Shown here one piece after another: positions 1 to 8,708 of a DNA stretch of 64,000 nt; position 1 is the first letter of the stretch, and each line of letters starts with the position of its first letter. Source of the DNA: CAZEFK01 sp964511405. GTDB lineage: Bacteria; Pseudomonadota; Alphaproteobacteria; Elsterales; Elsteraceae. The translations under genes were made by a program, and so were the position numbers. The notes beneath the pieces are model-generated. The model was not told where the DNA came from. It was given only the letters and a program-made list of their open reading frames with translations, and made no database searches. Location of the stretch: positions 19,466-83,465 of the forward strand of contig CAZEFK010000001.1 in the NCBI GenBank assembly GCA_964511405.1, given 5' to 3'.

Positions 1-618
1 GCCGGCGGCGCGGGTGATCTTGCGGGTGACGAAGGTCTCGCCGCGGCGCGGGCTCTCATGATTGAACAGGATGCCGTTGGTTACGAACAGCCCGTAGCTC
101 TCGCGATAGTTCACCGCGTACCAGTGCGCGGCGACCTTGGCCGCGGCATAGGGGCTGCGCGGATGGAACGGCGTCGTCTCGCACTGCGGCGGCTTGGCCG
201 CGCCGAACATCTCCGACGACCCGGCCTGGTAGAAGCGCACGGCCGCGCCATGGCTCAGCGAGTAATCGCGCACCGCCTCGAGCAGGCGCAGGGTCCCGGT
301 CGCGACCACGTCGGCGGTGTATTCCGGCGTGTCCCACGACACCTTGACGTGGCTTTGGGCGCCGAGGTTGTAAATCTCGTCGGGCCGCGCCTTCTCCAGC
401 ACATGGCGCAAGCCGGTGCCGTCGGTCAGGTCGCCATAGTGCAGCGTCAACCGCGCCTGGGGGTCGTGCGGATCGCGATAGAGGTGGTCCAGCCGCTCGG
501 TGTTGAACGAGCTGGCCCGGCGAATGATGCCGTGGACCTCATATCCCTTGGCGATCAGCAGCTCGGCCAGGTACGAGCCGTCCTGGCCGGTGATTCCGGT
601 AATCAGCGCGCGCGGCAT
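1..618 (-). CDS. gmd: GDP-mannose 4,6-dehydratase, N-terminal 206 residues (cut by window edge)
   Basis: Converts GDP-mannose to GDP-4-keto-6-deoxymannose, the precursor of GDP-fucose, GDP-rhamnose and GDP-perosamine, in the cytoplasm. The visible part has the Rossmann NAD(P) motif GITGQDG near residues 8-14 and the short-chain dehydrogenase YxxxK pair (Y157, K161) after the AGSSEMFG segment. The ATG at 618 starts MPRALITG, the usual start of the family. The C-terminal part, about 120-150 residues, lies left of base 1. The gene diverges from lptG and probably supplies a deoxysugar to surface polysaccharide made by the locus further right; that link is inferred. Confidence 0.95.
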   Translation of the reverse strand, partial: MPRALITGITGQDGSYLAELLIAKGYEVHGIIRRASSFNTERLDHLYRDPHDPQARLTLHYGDLTDGTGLRHVLEKARPDEIYNLGAQSHVKVSWDTPEYTADVVATGTLRLLEAVRDYSLSHGAAVRFYQAGSSEMFGAAKPPQCETTPFHPRSPYAAAKVAAHWYAVNYRESYGLFVTNGILFNHESPRRGETFVTRKITRAAG

Positions 619-788
619 CAATCCTTCCCATCCCAGGGCCGGCAGCACTAAGAGCGCCAGCGGCGCGCGACCCTATATCCCAGCCGGCATCCCGGCGGCC
701 AGAGCGTTCGGTCGCAGCCGCCGCTATTTTGCCCGCGCGCCGCCGAATGGCATGTTACAAGCGCGCAAGGTCATTCCCCGCTGCCCCC

Positions 789-1898
789 ATGCGCCTGTCC
801 CCCACCCTGTCCGGCTATATCGCGCGCCAGTACATGGTCTGGTTCGCGACCTTCTTCCTGGTGCTGGCGCTCATCGTGCTGATCGGCGACACGCTGGAGC
901 TGCTGCGCCGCGCGGCCACCCACCCCGACGCCAGCTTCGCGGTGGTCCTCCACATGGCCCTGCTCAAGCTGCCGCAGACCGTGCAGGACTTGCTGCCGTT
1001 TGCCGTGCTGTTCGGCGGCATCATGGCGTTCTGGCGCCTGACCCGCAGCCACGAGCTGGTGGTGGCGCGGGCGGTCGGCGTCAGCGTCTGGCAGTTCATG
1101 GCCCCGGCGCTGGCGATCGCGGCGGTCGCCGGCATCGCCAAGATGATGCTGCTCAATCCGTTCGCGGCGCTGACCGTGGCGCGCTACCAGATGCTGGAAG
1201 CCAAGTACCTGAAGAACCAGGTCAGCCAGCTGGCGATCGCGCCGTCGGGCCTGTGGCTGCGCCAGAACCTGGCGACGCCCGACGGCAAGCCCGGCCACAT
1301 GATCCTGCACGCGGCGAAGGTCACGCCCGACCTGCATGCCATCGAGGACGTGCTGGTGTTGCTGTATGGCGACCAGAACCAGTTCATCGGCCGGGTCGAC
1401 GCACCGTCCGGCCGGCTGGCCGACGGCGCCTGGCAGCTCGCGGACGCGCGCTATGCCCGCTCGGGCACGGCGGCCAAGCCGGTCGGCGCCATCGCGGTGC
1501 CCACCGACTTCACGCCGGCCAAGATCCAGGAGAGCCTGGCGCCGCCCGAGACCATGTCGTTCTGGACGCTGCCGCATTTCATCGCGGTGCTGGAGCAGGC
1601 CGGGTTCTCGGCGCTGCGCCATCGCCTGTACTGGCAATCGCTGCTATCGGCGCCGCTGTTGCTCTGCGCCATGGTCGTCATCGCCGCGACGTTTTCGCTG
1701 CGCCCGACCCGGCGCGGCGGTGTCGGCGCGATGCTGGCGCTGGGCGTGGCCACCGGGTTCGTGCTCTATTTCCTGACCGACCTCGTCTATGCGCTCGGGC
1801 TGTCGCGGCGGATCCCGATCGTGCTGGCCGCGTGGGCACCGGCGCTGGTGTCGACGCTGCTTGGCGCCTCGATGCTGCTCCATCTCGAAGACGGCTGA
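789..1898 (+). CDS. lptG: LPS export ABC transporter permease LptG
   Basis: Inner-membrane permease of the LptB2FGC machine that extracts lipopolysaccharide and drives it across the periplasm. The 369-residue protein has the LptF/LptG layout: N-terminal membrane helices (SGYIARQYMVWFATFFLVLA and following), a periplasmic beta-jellyroll region around residues 130-260, and three C-terminal helices. The LVDLVELLRR-like segment, here LIGDTLELLRR, and the overall pattern favour LptG over LptF. The ATG at 789 is preferred to the upstream 729 start because it places MRLSP directly before the first helix. lptF is not adjacent, although the two are commonly paired. nadE begins 4 nt downstream. Confidence 0.85.
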   Translation: MRLSPTLSGYIARQYMVWFATFFLVLALIVLIGDTLELLRRAATHPDASFAVVLHMALLKLPQTVQDLLPFAVLFGGIMAFWRLTRSHELVVARAVGVSVWQFMAPALAIAAVAGIAKMMLLNPFAALTVARYQMLEAKYLKNQVSQLAIAPSGLWLRQNLATPDGKPGHMILHAAKVTPDLHAIEDVLVLLYGDQNQFIGRVDAPSGRLADGAWQLADARYARSGTAAKPVGAIAVPTDFTPAKIQESLAPPETMSFWTLPHFIAVLEQAGFSALRHRLYWQSLLSAPLLLCAMVVIAATFSLRPTRRGGVGAMLALGVATGFVLYFLTDLVYALGLSRRIPIVLAAWAPALVSTLLGASMLLHLEDG

Positions 1899-1902
1899 TC
1901 CG

Positions 1903-3573
1903 ATGGCCACCGACCTCCTTCGCATCGCGCTGGCGCAAGTCGACCCGACCGTGGGCGACATCGCCGGCAATGTCGCCATGATCCAGGCGGCACGGGCCGC
2001 CGCCGGCGACGTCGACCTGGTGGTATTTCCCGAGCTGGTGCTGTGCGGCTATCCGCCCGAGGACCTGGTCCTGAAGCCGCGGCTGCATCACGTGGTCGAC
2101 CAGGCGCTGGCGGCGCTGGCCGCCGACACCCGCACCGGACCGGCCTTGCTGGTCGGCGCGCCGCTGTTCGTCGACGGCCGCCTGTACAACGCCGCGGTCC
2201 TGCTGGAGGGGGGCCGGGTTGCGGCCTACCGGTTCAAGCACGACCTGCCCAACTACGGCGTCTTCGACGAGAAGCGGGTCTTCGCCGCCGGGCCGCTGCC
2301 GGGCCCGATCAACTTCCGCGGCGTGCGGCTGGGCGTCATGGTGTGCGAAGACCTGTGGACACCCGACGTCGCCGAATGCCTGCAGGAATCGGGCGCCGAC
2401 CTGCTGATTTCGATCCATGGTTCCCCGTTCGAGGCCGACAAGCTCGACGAGCGCATCCAGCTGGCGGTCGCCCGAGTGGTCGAGAGCGGCCTGCCGCTGA
2501 TCTATCTCAACCAGGTGTGCGGTCAGGACGAGCTGGTGTTCGACGGATCGAGCTTCGTGCTCGGCGCCGACCGCAGCCTGCGCGCCCAGCTGCCGGCGTT
2601 CGCGCCCAAGGTCGAGACGACCACCTGGCGGCGCGACCCCGACGGCCGCTGGGACTGCGACCCCAATCCGCCCGCGGCCCTGCCGGACGACCTGGGCCTG
2701 GTCTATGGCGCGCTGTGCTTGGCCTTGCGCGACTACGTGGCGAAAAACCGGTTTCCGGGCGTGATCCTGGGCCTGTCGGGCGGCATCGATTCGGCGCTGT
2801 GCGCGGCGATCGCCGTCGATGCCTTGGGTCCCGAGCGCGTGCGCGCGGTCATGATGCCCTCGCCTTACACCTCACGGGAAAGCCTGGAGGACGCCGCGGC
2901 CTGCGCCGAGCTGCTGGGGATCCGCCTCGACACGGTGCCGATCCAGCCGGCCATGGCGGCCTTCGACGGCATGCTGGCACCGCTGTTCGCCGGCACCGAG
3001 AGCGACATCACCGAGGAAAACCTGCAGAGCCGCGCCCGGGGCCTGACCCTGATGGCGATCAGCAACAAGTTCGGGCCGATGCTGCTGTCGACCGGCAACA
3101 AGTCCGAAATGTCGGTGGGCTATGCCACCCTCTATGGCGACATGTGCGGCGGCTACGCCGTGATCAAGGACGTCTACAAGACCGCCGTCTTCCGGCTGGC
3201 CGAACGGCGCAATGCCGAGCGGCCGGTCGGCGGGCTCGGCCCAGCCGGCCCGGTGATGCCGCCACGGGTCATCGCCAAGCCGCCCTCGGCCGAGCTCAAG
3301 CCCAACCAGACCGACCAGGACACGCTGCCGCCCTACGATGTGCTGGACGCCATCCTCGGCTGCCTGATCGAGCGCGAGTTGGGCATCGACGAGACCGCCG
3401 CCCAGGGGCATGACCGCGCCACCGTCACCCGGGTCTGGCAAATGCTCGACCGCGCCGAATACAAGCGCCGCCAGGCGCCGCCCGGGGTGAAGATCACCCG
3501 CCGGGCGTTCGGGCGAGAGCGCCGCTACCCAATCACCAACGCCTTCCTGTCCAGCGCACTGGCCGCCGAATAA
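1903..3573 (+). CDS. nadE: Glutamine-dependent NAD+ synthetase
   Basis: Catalyses the last step of NAD+ synthesis, amidating deamido-NAD with ammonia released from glutamine. The 556-residue protein has an N-terminal nitrilase-like glutaminase domain with the E44, K112, C148 triad (VFPELVLCGYP, YRFKHDLPNY, GVMVCEDLW). The C-terminal synthetase domain carries the PP-loop motif LGLSGGIDSA near residue 290 and the STGNKSE motif. The ATG at 1903 follows the lptG stop by 4 nt, so the genes are probably co-transcribed. It converges with the flippase gene; the stops are only a few bases apart. Confidence 0.96.
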   Translation: MATDLLRIALAQVDPTVGDIAGNVAMIQAARAAAGDVDLVVFPELVLCGYPPEDLVLKPRLHHVVDQALAALAADTRTGPALLVGAPLFVDGRLYNAAVLLEGGRVAAYRFKHDLPNYGVFDEKRVFAAGPLPGPINFRGVRLGVMVCEDLWTPDVAECLQESGADLLISIHGSPFEADKLDERIQLAVARVVESGLPLIYLNQVCGQDELVFDGSSFVLGADRSLRAQLPAFAPKVETTTWRRDPDGRWDCDPNPPAALPDDLGLVYGALCLALRDYVAKNRFPGVILGLSGGIDSALCAAIAVDALGPERVRAVMMPSPYTSRESLEDAAACAELLGIRLDTVPIQPAMAAFDGMLAPLFAGTESDITEENLQSRARGLTLMAISNKFGPMLLSTGNKSEMSVGYATLYGDMCGGYAVIKDVYKTAVFRLAERRNAERPVGGLGPAGPVMPPRVIAKPPSAELKPNQTDQDTLPPYDVLDAILGCLIERELGIDETAAQGHDRATVTRVWQMLDRAEYKRRQAPPGVKITRRAFGRERRYPITNAFLSSALAAE

Positions 3574-3577
3574 GCGG

Positions 3578-4903
3578 TCACGCCGGACGCCCGCCAAGGC
3601 CGCGCACGCCGCGATGGAGCAGGCCCAGGAACAGCGCCTGGCCACAGGCCAGCGCGATCAGGCTGCCGAGCGAGCCGGCCGAGGGGATCAAGGCCAGGTT
3701 GAGCCCGACCACGGCGGCGGCGGTCCAGGCGAGCATCACCGCCAACGCCCGGAACCGCTGATGAACCTGGATGATGGTCGAGCGATTGGTCGCCAGCGCC
3801 TGCAACGCGAACACGGCGACCCACGCCACGATCAAGGCGTCGATGTCGCGATAGGCCGGTGGGAACAGGCTGGCGATCACCCACCGCTTGGCCAGCAGCA
3901 CGAGGACGCCGTAGGCCAGCACCGCGGCCAGCAGCCCGCCCGCCGCGAGGTCGGCCAGGCGCCGGACCGCGCCGTCCGCGCCGCTGGCGTGAAGGCGCGC
4001 CAGCCGCGGCGTCAGCATCCGGCCGACGCCGCCGAGGAGCAGAGTGAGCGGGGCCAAGAGCAGTCGGGCGGCATTGACGTCCGCCACGGCGACCGATCCC
4101 GAGAGCGCCCCCAGCAGGTAGACGTGGGCCTGGCCCTGGAGGAAACTGATGACCACGCCGCCCATGGACCAGCGGCCGGCCGACCAGGTCTCGCGCAGGG
4201 TCGGCAGGGCGGCGGCGGCGGCGGCCCGCAGTGGCAACCGCGCCCAGGCCTGGCCGAGGGCGCCCGCGGTGAGACCCGCCAGGCCATAGGCGGCCAGGGC
4301 CGCGATATGCGGCGGCGCCCCGGCCAGACGAATCCCGGCGACCGTCGCCAGGATCCAGCCGGCGACATGGACGAGGTCGACACAGAAAGCCCGGACCGCG
4401 CCATGCAGGTAGAAATAGGTGCGAAAGAAATCCTGGAGGCTGGCCGTGACACCCGCTGCCACTGCCACCAGCAGGACCGGCGCCATGCCCAGGCCGACGG
4501 CCGTCAGGTCGAGCGCGAGCCAGCGCACGGCCAGCAGCGCCGCCCCCACCAAGCCGAGCACGGCGGCAGCGACGCTGGCCTGCAGGAACAGCATGGTCGC
4601 CGCATAACCGTCCTGCTCCGCCGCCGGACGGTCGAACACCCGGACCGTCATCTGATGGCTGAGGCTCGACGCCATCAGGCTGACGAGCAGGAGCACCACG
4701 ACATAGCCGATTCCATAGAGGCCGTACTCGGCCTTCGGGGCGGTGCGCATGACCAGCAGCCCCACCCCCAGGTTGGCCGCACTGATCAGCGCCTGGTCGG
4801 CGACGCTAAAAACCAGGTCGATGGGCAGCCGGCGCGACTTGGACGCGACCGGGAACGCCTCGCCGGCCTGCTCGACCGGCGCGGTCACGGGCTCCGCTTC
4901 CAT
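3578..4903 (-). CDS. MOP/Wzx-type polysaccharide flippase
   Basis: Multi-pass inner-membrane protein of 441 residues with about 12-14 hydrophobic segments, a soluble N-terminus of about 25 residues and the helix pattern of the MOP superfamily (Wzx, MATE, MurJ). It probably flips undecaprenyl-linked oligosaccharide repeats to the periplasmic face. Position at the edge of a polysaccharide locus with polymerase, Wza-like and Wzc-like proteins supports a Wzx role (HfsF in holdfast systems). No sugar specificity can be read from the sequence. The upstream ribosome site is weak, so a start a few codons downstream is possible. Confidence 0.8.
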   Translation of the reverse strand: MEAEPVTAPVEQAGEAFPVASKSRRLPIDLVFSVADQALISAANLGVGLLVMRTAPKAEYGLYGIGYVVVLLLVSLMASSLSHQMTVRVFDRPAAEQDGYAATMLFLQASVAAAVLGLVGAALLAVRWLALDLTAVGLGMAPVLLVAVAAGVTASLQDFFRTYFYLHGAVRAFCVDLVHVAGWILATVAGIRLAGAPPHIAALAAYGLAGLTAGALGQAWARLPLRAAAAAALPTLRETWSAGRWSMGGVVISFLQGQAHVYLLGALSGSVAVADVNAARLLLAPLTLLLGGVGRMLTPRLARLHASGADGAVRRLADLAAGGLLAAVLAYGVLVLLAKRWVIASLFPPAYRDIDALIVAWVAVFALQALATNRSTIIQVHQRFRALAVMLAWTAAAVVGLNLALIPSAGSLGSLIALACGQALFLGLLHRGVRGLGGRPA

Positions 4904-5065
4904 TGGGCGGACATCACGCAGGGTGACGAGTCCCGGCCACGCACCCCACCGTCATCGTAGCCCATCCATCTGCGTTCGCTGCGACCGCGCGAGCCGGTCT
5001 AGACCGATGATATGATATAAGCAATTGCAATGCCTATGGCTGCGACGATGAGGGGATGGCCGACC
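4904..5065. promoter_or_regulatory. Divergent intergenic region between flippase and GH10 genes
   Basis: This 160-base spacer is clearly more AT-rich than its surroundings around 5006-5035. A TATGATATAAG stretch at 5011-5021 could serve as a -10 element for the rightward xylanase/WecB/GT2/deacetylase operon. No convincing -35 box is visible, so the promoter is a suggestion only. Confidence 0.35.
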
Positions 5066-6205
5066 ATGCGATTGACCCGACGCACGCTGTTGGGCGGCCT
5101 CGCCGCCGCGAGCCTGCCGATCGGCCGCGCCGCGGCGGCCGGGCCCGGTGGGCGACAGCGCTGGCTGAAGGCCGGCCTTGACCGCAGCGACGGACTGGCC
5201 GGATTCGCCGCGGCCAAGGGCATCCTGTTCGGCACCGAGGTCCGCGACGAAGTCCTGACCGCCGATCCCGCGCTCGCCGACGTCGTGACCGAGGATGCGG
5301 CCCTGGTGGTGCCCGGCCTGGAGCTCAAATGGCCGGCGCTGCGGCCGAGCGCCGACCGCTACGACTTCGCCGCCGCCGACCGGCTGCTGCAGTTCACCGA
5401 AACGGCGGGGCTCGGGCTCCGCGGCCACACCCTGGTCTGGCACGAGGTCATCCCCGACTGGCTGAAACGCGAGGCGGAGGCCGGCCGCCTGAAGCAGCGG
5501 GTCGACGAGCATATCGCCCGGGTAGTCGGGCACTATGCCGGCAAGATGCACTCCTGGGACGTGGCCAACGAAGTCCTGGAGCCCCGGCATGGCCAGCCGG
5601 GCGGACTGCGCAACAGCATGTTCCTGAAGGCGCTGGGCCCCGGATACATCGAGGCGGCGTTCCGGACGGCCGCGAAGGCGGACCCGGGCGCCTTGCTGTG
5701 CATCAACGAATACGACCTGGAATATGACCATCCGCAGCACGAAAGCCGGCGTCAGGCGATGCTGGCGCTGCTGACCGACCTCGTGTCGCGCGGGGTGCCC
5801 GTCCACGCCCTCGGCATCCAGGCCCACCTGGAGGTTGGCAAATACCGGTTCGACCCCGGCCTGCTCCGGGCTTTCCTGGCGAAGGTGACCAAGCTCGGGC
5901 TGCAGATCTTCATCACCGAGCTCGACGTCAACGACCGGGCGCTGCCGCCGGACGAGATCGCGCGCGACCGCGCCGTGGCCGCGCACTACGGGGAGTTCCT
6001 GGCTGCCGCCCTGGCCGAACCGGCCGTGACGACCGTGCTCACCTGGGGGCTGTCGGACAAATATTCCTGGCTCAGCACCGTGTCCGAGCAGCGCCGCGCC
6101 GACGGCCGCCCGACCCGCGGCCTGCCCTATGACGAGAACCTGATCCGCAAGCCGGCCTGGCAGGCGATCGCCGATGCCTTCGCCAAGGCCCCCGCCCGCT
6201 CATGA
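5066..6205 (+). CDS. Tat-exported GH10 endo-beta-1,4-xylanase-like glycoside hydrolase
   Basis: Retaining glycoside hydrolase of family 10 (379 residues), typically cleaving beta-1,4-xylan. The acid/base glutamate is E169 in WDVANE, the nucleophile is E285 in FITELDV, and the substrate-side motif GHTLVWHE is present near residues 120-127. The N-terminus MRLTRRTLLGGLAAASLP is a twin-arginine signal, so the enzyme should act in the periplasm or outside. The ATG at 5066 is preferred to three earlier in-frame starts because it gives a standard Tat signal and follows an AGGGG site. The 3' end overlaps the WecB-type glycosyltransferase by 4 bp, so it belongs to the polysaccharide operon. It may trim or release the polymer made by the locus rather than feed on plant xylan; that is inference. 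Confidence 0.93.
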   Translation: MRLTRRTLLGGLAAASLPIGRAAAAGPGGRQRWLKAGLDRSDGLAGFAAAKGILFGTEVRDEVLTADPALADVVTEDAALVVPGLELKWPALRPSADRYDFAAADRLLQFTETAGLGLRGHTLVWHEVIPDWLKREAEAGRLKQRVDEHIARVVGHYAGKMHSWDVANEVLEPRHGQPGGLRNSMFLKALGPGYIEAAFRTAAKADPGALLCINEYDLEYDHPQHESRRQAMLALLTDLVSRGVPVHALGIQAHLEVGKYRFDPGLLRAFLAKVTKLGLQIFITELDVNDRALPPDEIARDRAVAAHYGEFLAAALAEPAVTTVLTWGLSDKYSWLSTVSEQRRADGRPTRGLPYDENLIRKPAWQAIADAFAKAPARS

Positions 6206-6960
6206 CCGAGGAGACGGCACCCGTCAAGGTCTTCGGCCTGCACTTCTCGTTCGCCAGCGCCCGCGAGATCGCGACCCTGATCAGCGCGCCGGCCCTGGTG
6301 CCGAGCGTCCGGCTGCTGGTCACGGCCAATACGCAGCATATCGGCCGCCTGCGCCATGACGTCGAATTCCAGGCCGCCTACGCCGGTGCCGCGCTGATCA
6401 CCGCCGACGGCTTCCCGGTCCGCTACTATGCCCTGGCGAAGGGCTGCCTCATTCCGGAGCGGGTCACCGGCTACGACATCCTGGAAGAGCTGATGCGCCG
6501 CACCGACCTGACCGGGCAGCGGCTGTTCTTCGTGACCGATTCCGAGACCACGGCCGGTGGCCTGCGGGCCTGGGCCGAACGCCGCCAGATCGACGCGGTG
6601 CGGCTCGCGATCGAGATCCCGCCGATGGGTTTCGAGCGGGACGCGGCCTATTGCGCGGCGCTGGCAGACCGCATGCGGGCGTTCGGCGCGACGCTGATCG
6701 TCCTGGGCGTGGGAGCGCCGCGCAGCGAGATCTTCGTGCACCGCCACCGCGACCGCCTGCCCGCGGCCTGGGCCCTGTGCGTCGGCGAGGCGGTCAAGGT
6801 CGAAGCCGGGACCAAGCCCCGGGCGCCGATGTGGGCGCGCCGCCTCAACGCCGAATGGGCCTGGCGCCTGATGCTGGAGCCGCGCCGGCTGTTCCGCCGC
6901 TACACCGTCGAGATGGTCGGCTTCCTGCTGGCCGTGGCGGCCGACTGGAGGCAGCGCTGA
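6202..6960 (+). CDS. WecB/TagA/CpsF family glycosyltransferase
   Basis: 252-residue GT26-family enzyme that adds a sugar such as ManNAc-uronate, GlcA or mannose to lipid-linked intermediates at the cytoplasmic membrane. Family features visible include the TANTQHIGRLR segment, TADGFPVRYY, and the C-terminal pattern LIVLGVGAPRSEIF followed by GEAVKVEAGTKPRAP. The start ATG overlaps the GH10 stop (ATGA), so translation is probably coupled. Caulobacter HfsJ belongs to the same family. The donor and acceptor sugars cannot be told from sequence. Confidence 0.9.
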   Translation: MTEETAPVKVFGLHFSFASAREIATLISAPALVPSVRLLVTANTQHIGRLRHDVEFQAAYAGAALITADGFPVRYYALAKGCLIPERVTGYDILEELMRRTDLTGQRLFFVTDSETTAGGLRAWAERRQIDAVRLAIEIPPMGFERDAAYCAALADRMRAFGATLIVLGVGAPRSEIFVHRHRDRLPAAWALCVGEAVKVEAGTKPRAPMWARRLNAEWAWRLMLEPRRLFRRYTVEMVGFLLAVAADWRQR

Positions 6961-6997
6961 TGCCGCGCGCCCCCCGATCCGAAGGAGCACCTGTCCG

Positions 6998-7939
6998 ATG
7001 AGCCGCCGCTATCTGCTGATCGCACCGTCGCGCGACGAAGCCGCGACGATGCGGCGGACCTTGGACGACATCCTGGCGCAGACCGTGCCGCCGGCGAAGC
7101 TGATCGTGGTCGACGATGGCTCGACCGACGCCACGCCCGAGATCCTGCGCGAATATCAGGCGAAGATGCCCTACCTCGACGTCGTGACGCGGTCCGACCG
7201 CGGCGTGCGCAAGGTCGGGGGCGGCGTCATCGAGGCGTTCAAGGCGGGCCTCGCCACGGTCGACCTCGACGACTACGAGTTCGTGTGCAAGGTCGACACC
7301 GACCTCGAGCTGCCGGCGGGCTATTTCGAAGGCCTGATCGCCAAGATGGATGCCGATCCCCATCTCGGCAGCTGCAGCGGCAAGCCCTATTACCGCGCGC
7401 CCGGGACCGGCGAGCTGGTCAGCGAACATACCGGCGACGAGACTTCGGTCGGCATGACCAAATTCTACCGGACCGCCTGCTTCCGGGAGATCGGCGGGTT
7501 CGTCCAGGCGGCCGGCTGGGACACCATCGACTGCTACATGTGCCGGATGCGCGGATGGCGCACGCTCAGCTTCGACGACGAGCCGCTACGCTTCATTCAT
7601 CTCAGGCCGATGGGGTCGAGCCACATCAGCCTGTGGCACGGGCGCATCCGCCACGGCCGCGGCCTGTGGTTCCTGGGCACGATCCCGCTCTACATGCTGG
7701 CGGTATTTCTGTACCGGCTGAACAAGCCGCCGGTCGGGATCGGCGCGCTGGGCATGCTCTGGGGCTATGCCGGTGCCATGCTGAGCCGCCAGCCGCGCTT
7801 CGACGCCCCTGGCTACCGCGCGTTCGTCCGCCGCTACCAGTTGCGCGCCCTGGTCGTCGGCAAGGCGCGGGCCGCCGAGGAATCGGTTGCGCGCGGGCTG
7901 GCGGCGCGCCAGGCGGCCGGACCCGACCGCCATGGGTAA
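6998..7939 (+). CDS. Glycosyltransferase family 2
   Basis: 313-residue GT-A enzyme. The nucleotide-sugar site is visible in LIVVDDGSTD (residues about 35-44), the DxD-like metal site in CKVDTDLELP, and a later ED/WD-type region around residues 170-180. Hydrophobic stretches near residues 225-270 suggest membrane association. The start is preceded by a good GAAGGAG ribosome site. The stop overlaps the deacetylase start by 8 bp. It probably extends the lipid-linked repeat unit; an HfsG or HfsL-like role is inferred from context. Confidence 0.9.
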   Translation: MSRRYLLIAPSRDEAATMRRTLDDILAQTVPPAKLIVVDDGSTDATPEILREYQAKMPYLDVVTRSDRGVRKVGGGVIEAFKAGLATVDLDDYEFVCKVDTDLELPAGYFEGLIAKMDADPHLGSCSGKPYYRAPGTGELVSEHTGDETSVGMTKFYRTACFREIGGFVQAAGWDTIDCYMCRMRGWRTLSFDDEPLRFIHLRPMGSSHISLWHGRIRHGRGLWFLGTIPLYMLAVFLYRLNKPPVGIGALGMLWGYAGAMLSRQPRFDAPGYRAFVRRYQLRALVVGKARAAEESVARGLAARQAAGPDRHG

Positions 7940-8708
7940 GGTTCGCGGATGGATCCGGCGCCGGCTCACCCGCGTGGCCGCCGTGCATGCGGCCCGGCAT
8001 CGCGCCAGTCTCGGCGACCGGTTCCCGCCGACCGTCTCCTTCACCTTCGACGATTTCCCGGCCAGCGCCGGCCTTGCCGCCGCGATGCTCGAGCAGTCCG
8101 AGGGGCGCGGCACCTTCTACCTGGCCGCCGGCCTGATCGGCCAGGACAGCAAAGTTGGCCGGATCGCGACGGTCGATGAGGTGGCCGACCTCGCCCGGCG
8201 CGGCCACGAGATCGGCTGCCATGGCTTGTCCCATGTCGCCGCCGAGATCGTCGGCAGCGACCGGTTCGGCCGCGACCTCGACGCCAACCGCCGGCGCGTC
8301 GGGGAACTCCTGCCGGACCTGGAGCTGCGCTCCTTTGCCTTTCCGTTCGGCAGCTACACCTGGCGCGCGAAACGGGTTGCGCTCCGCCGCTACCACAGCT
8401 GCCGCTCCACCCGCCCCGGCCTCGAACAGGGACGCGCCGACCTGGGGCTGCTGGCCGGCAACGCACTCTACAGCGACAGCGAACCCCTGGAGCGCGTGCG
8501 CGAGCTGGTCGCGCACTGCGCCGATGCCGGCGGCTGGCTGATCTTCTACACCCACGATGTCGCCGAGCGGCCGTCGCCCTATGGCTGCACGCCCGGTTAT
8601 TTCGAATCCGTTCTGACCGCTGCCCTCACGGCTGGCTGCCGGGTGCGGACGGTCGGCGCGACCGTCGACGACCTGATGGCCGGCGCCACCGGACCGCCGG
8701 CGCCGTGA
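7932..8708 (+). CDS. Polysaccharide deacetylase (NodB/CE4 family)
   Basis: 258-residue metal-dependent N- or O-deacetylase. The NodB motifs are clear: FTFDDFP with D40-D41, the zinc-binding HxxxH as H97 and H101 in GCHGLSH, and FAFPFGSY. No signal peptide is seen, so it probably acts on cytoplasmic lipid-linked intermediates, as HfsH does for holdfast. The ATG at 7932 overlaps the end of the GT2 gene. The last 112 bp overlap the 3' end of the convergent O-antigen polymerase gene, an unusually long overlap. Confidence 0.92.
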   Translation: MGKVRGWIRRRLTRVAAVHAARHRASLGDRFPPTVSFTFDDFPASAGLAAAMLEQSEGRGTFYLAAGLIGQDSKVGRIATVDEVADLARRGHEIGCHGLSHVAAEIVGSDRFGRDLDANRRRVGELLPDLELRSFAFPFGSYTWRAKRVALRRYHSCRSTRPGLEQGRADLGLLAGNALYSDSEPLERVRELVAHCADAGGWLIFYTHDVAERPSPYGCTPGYFESVLTAALTAGCRVRTVGATVDDLMAGATGPPAP

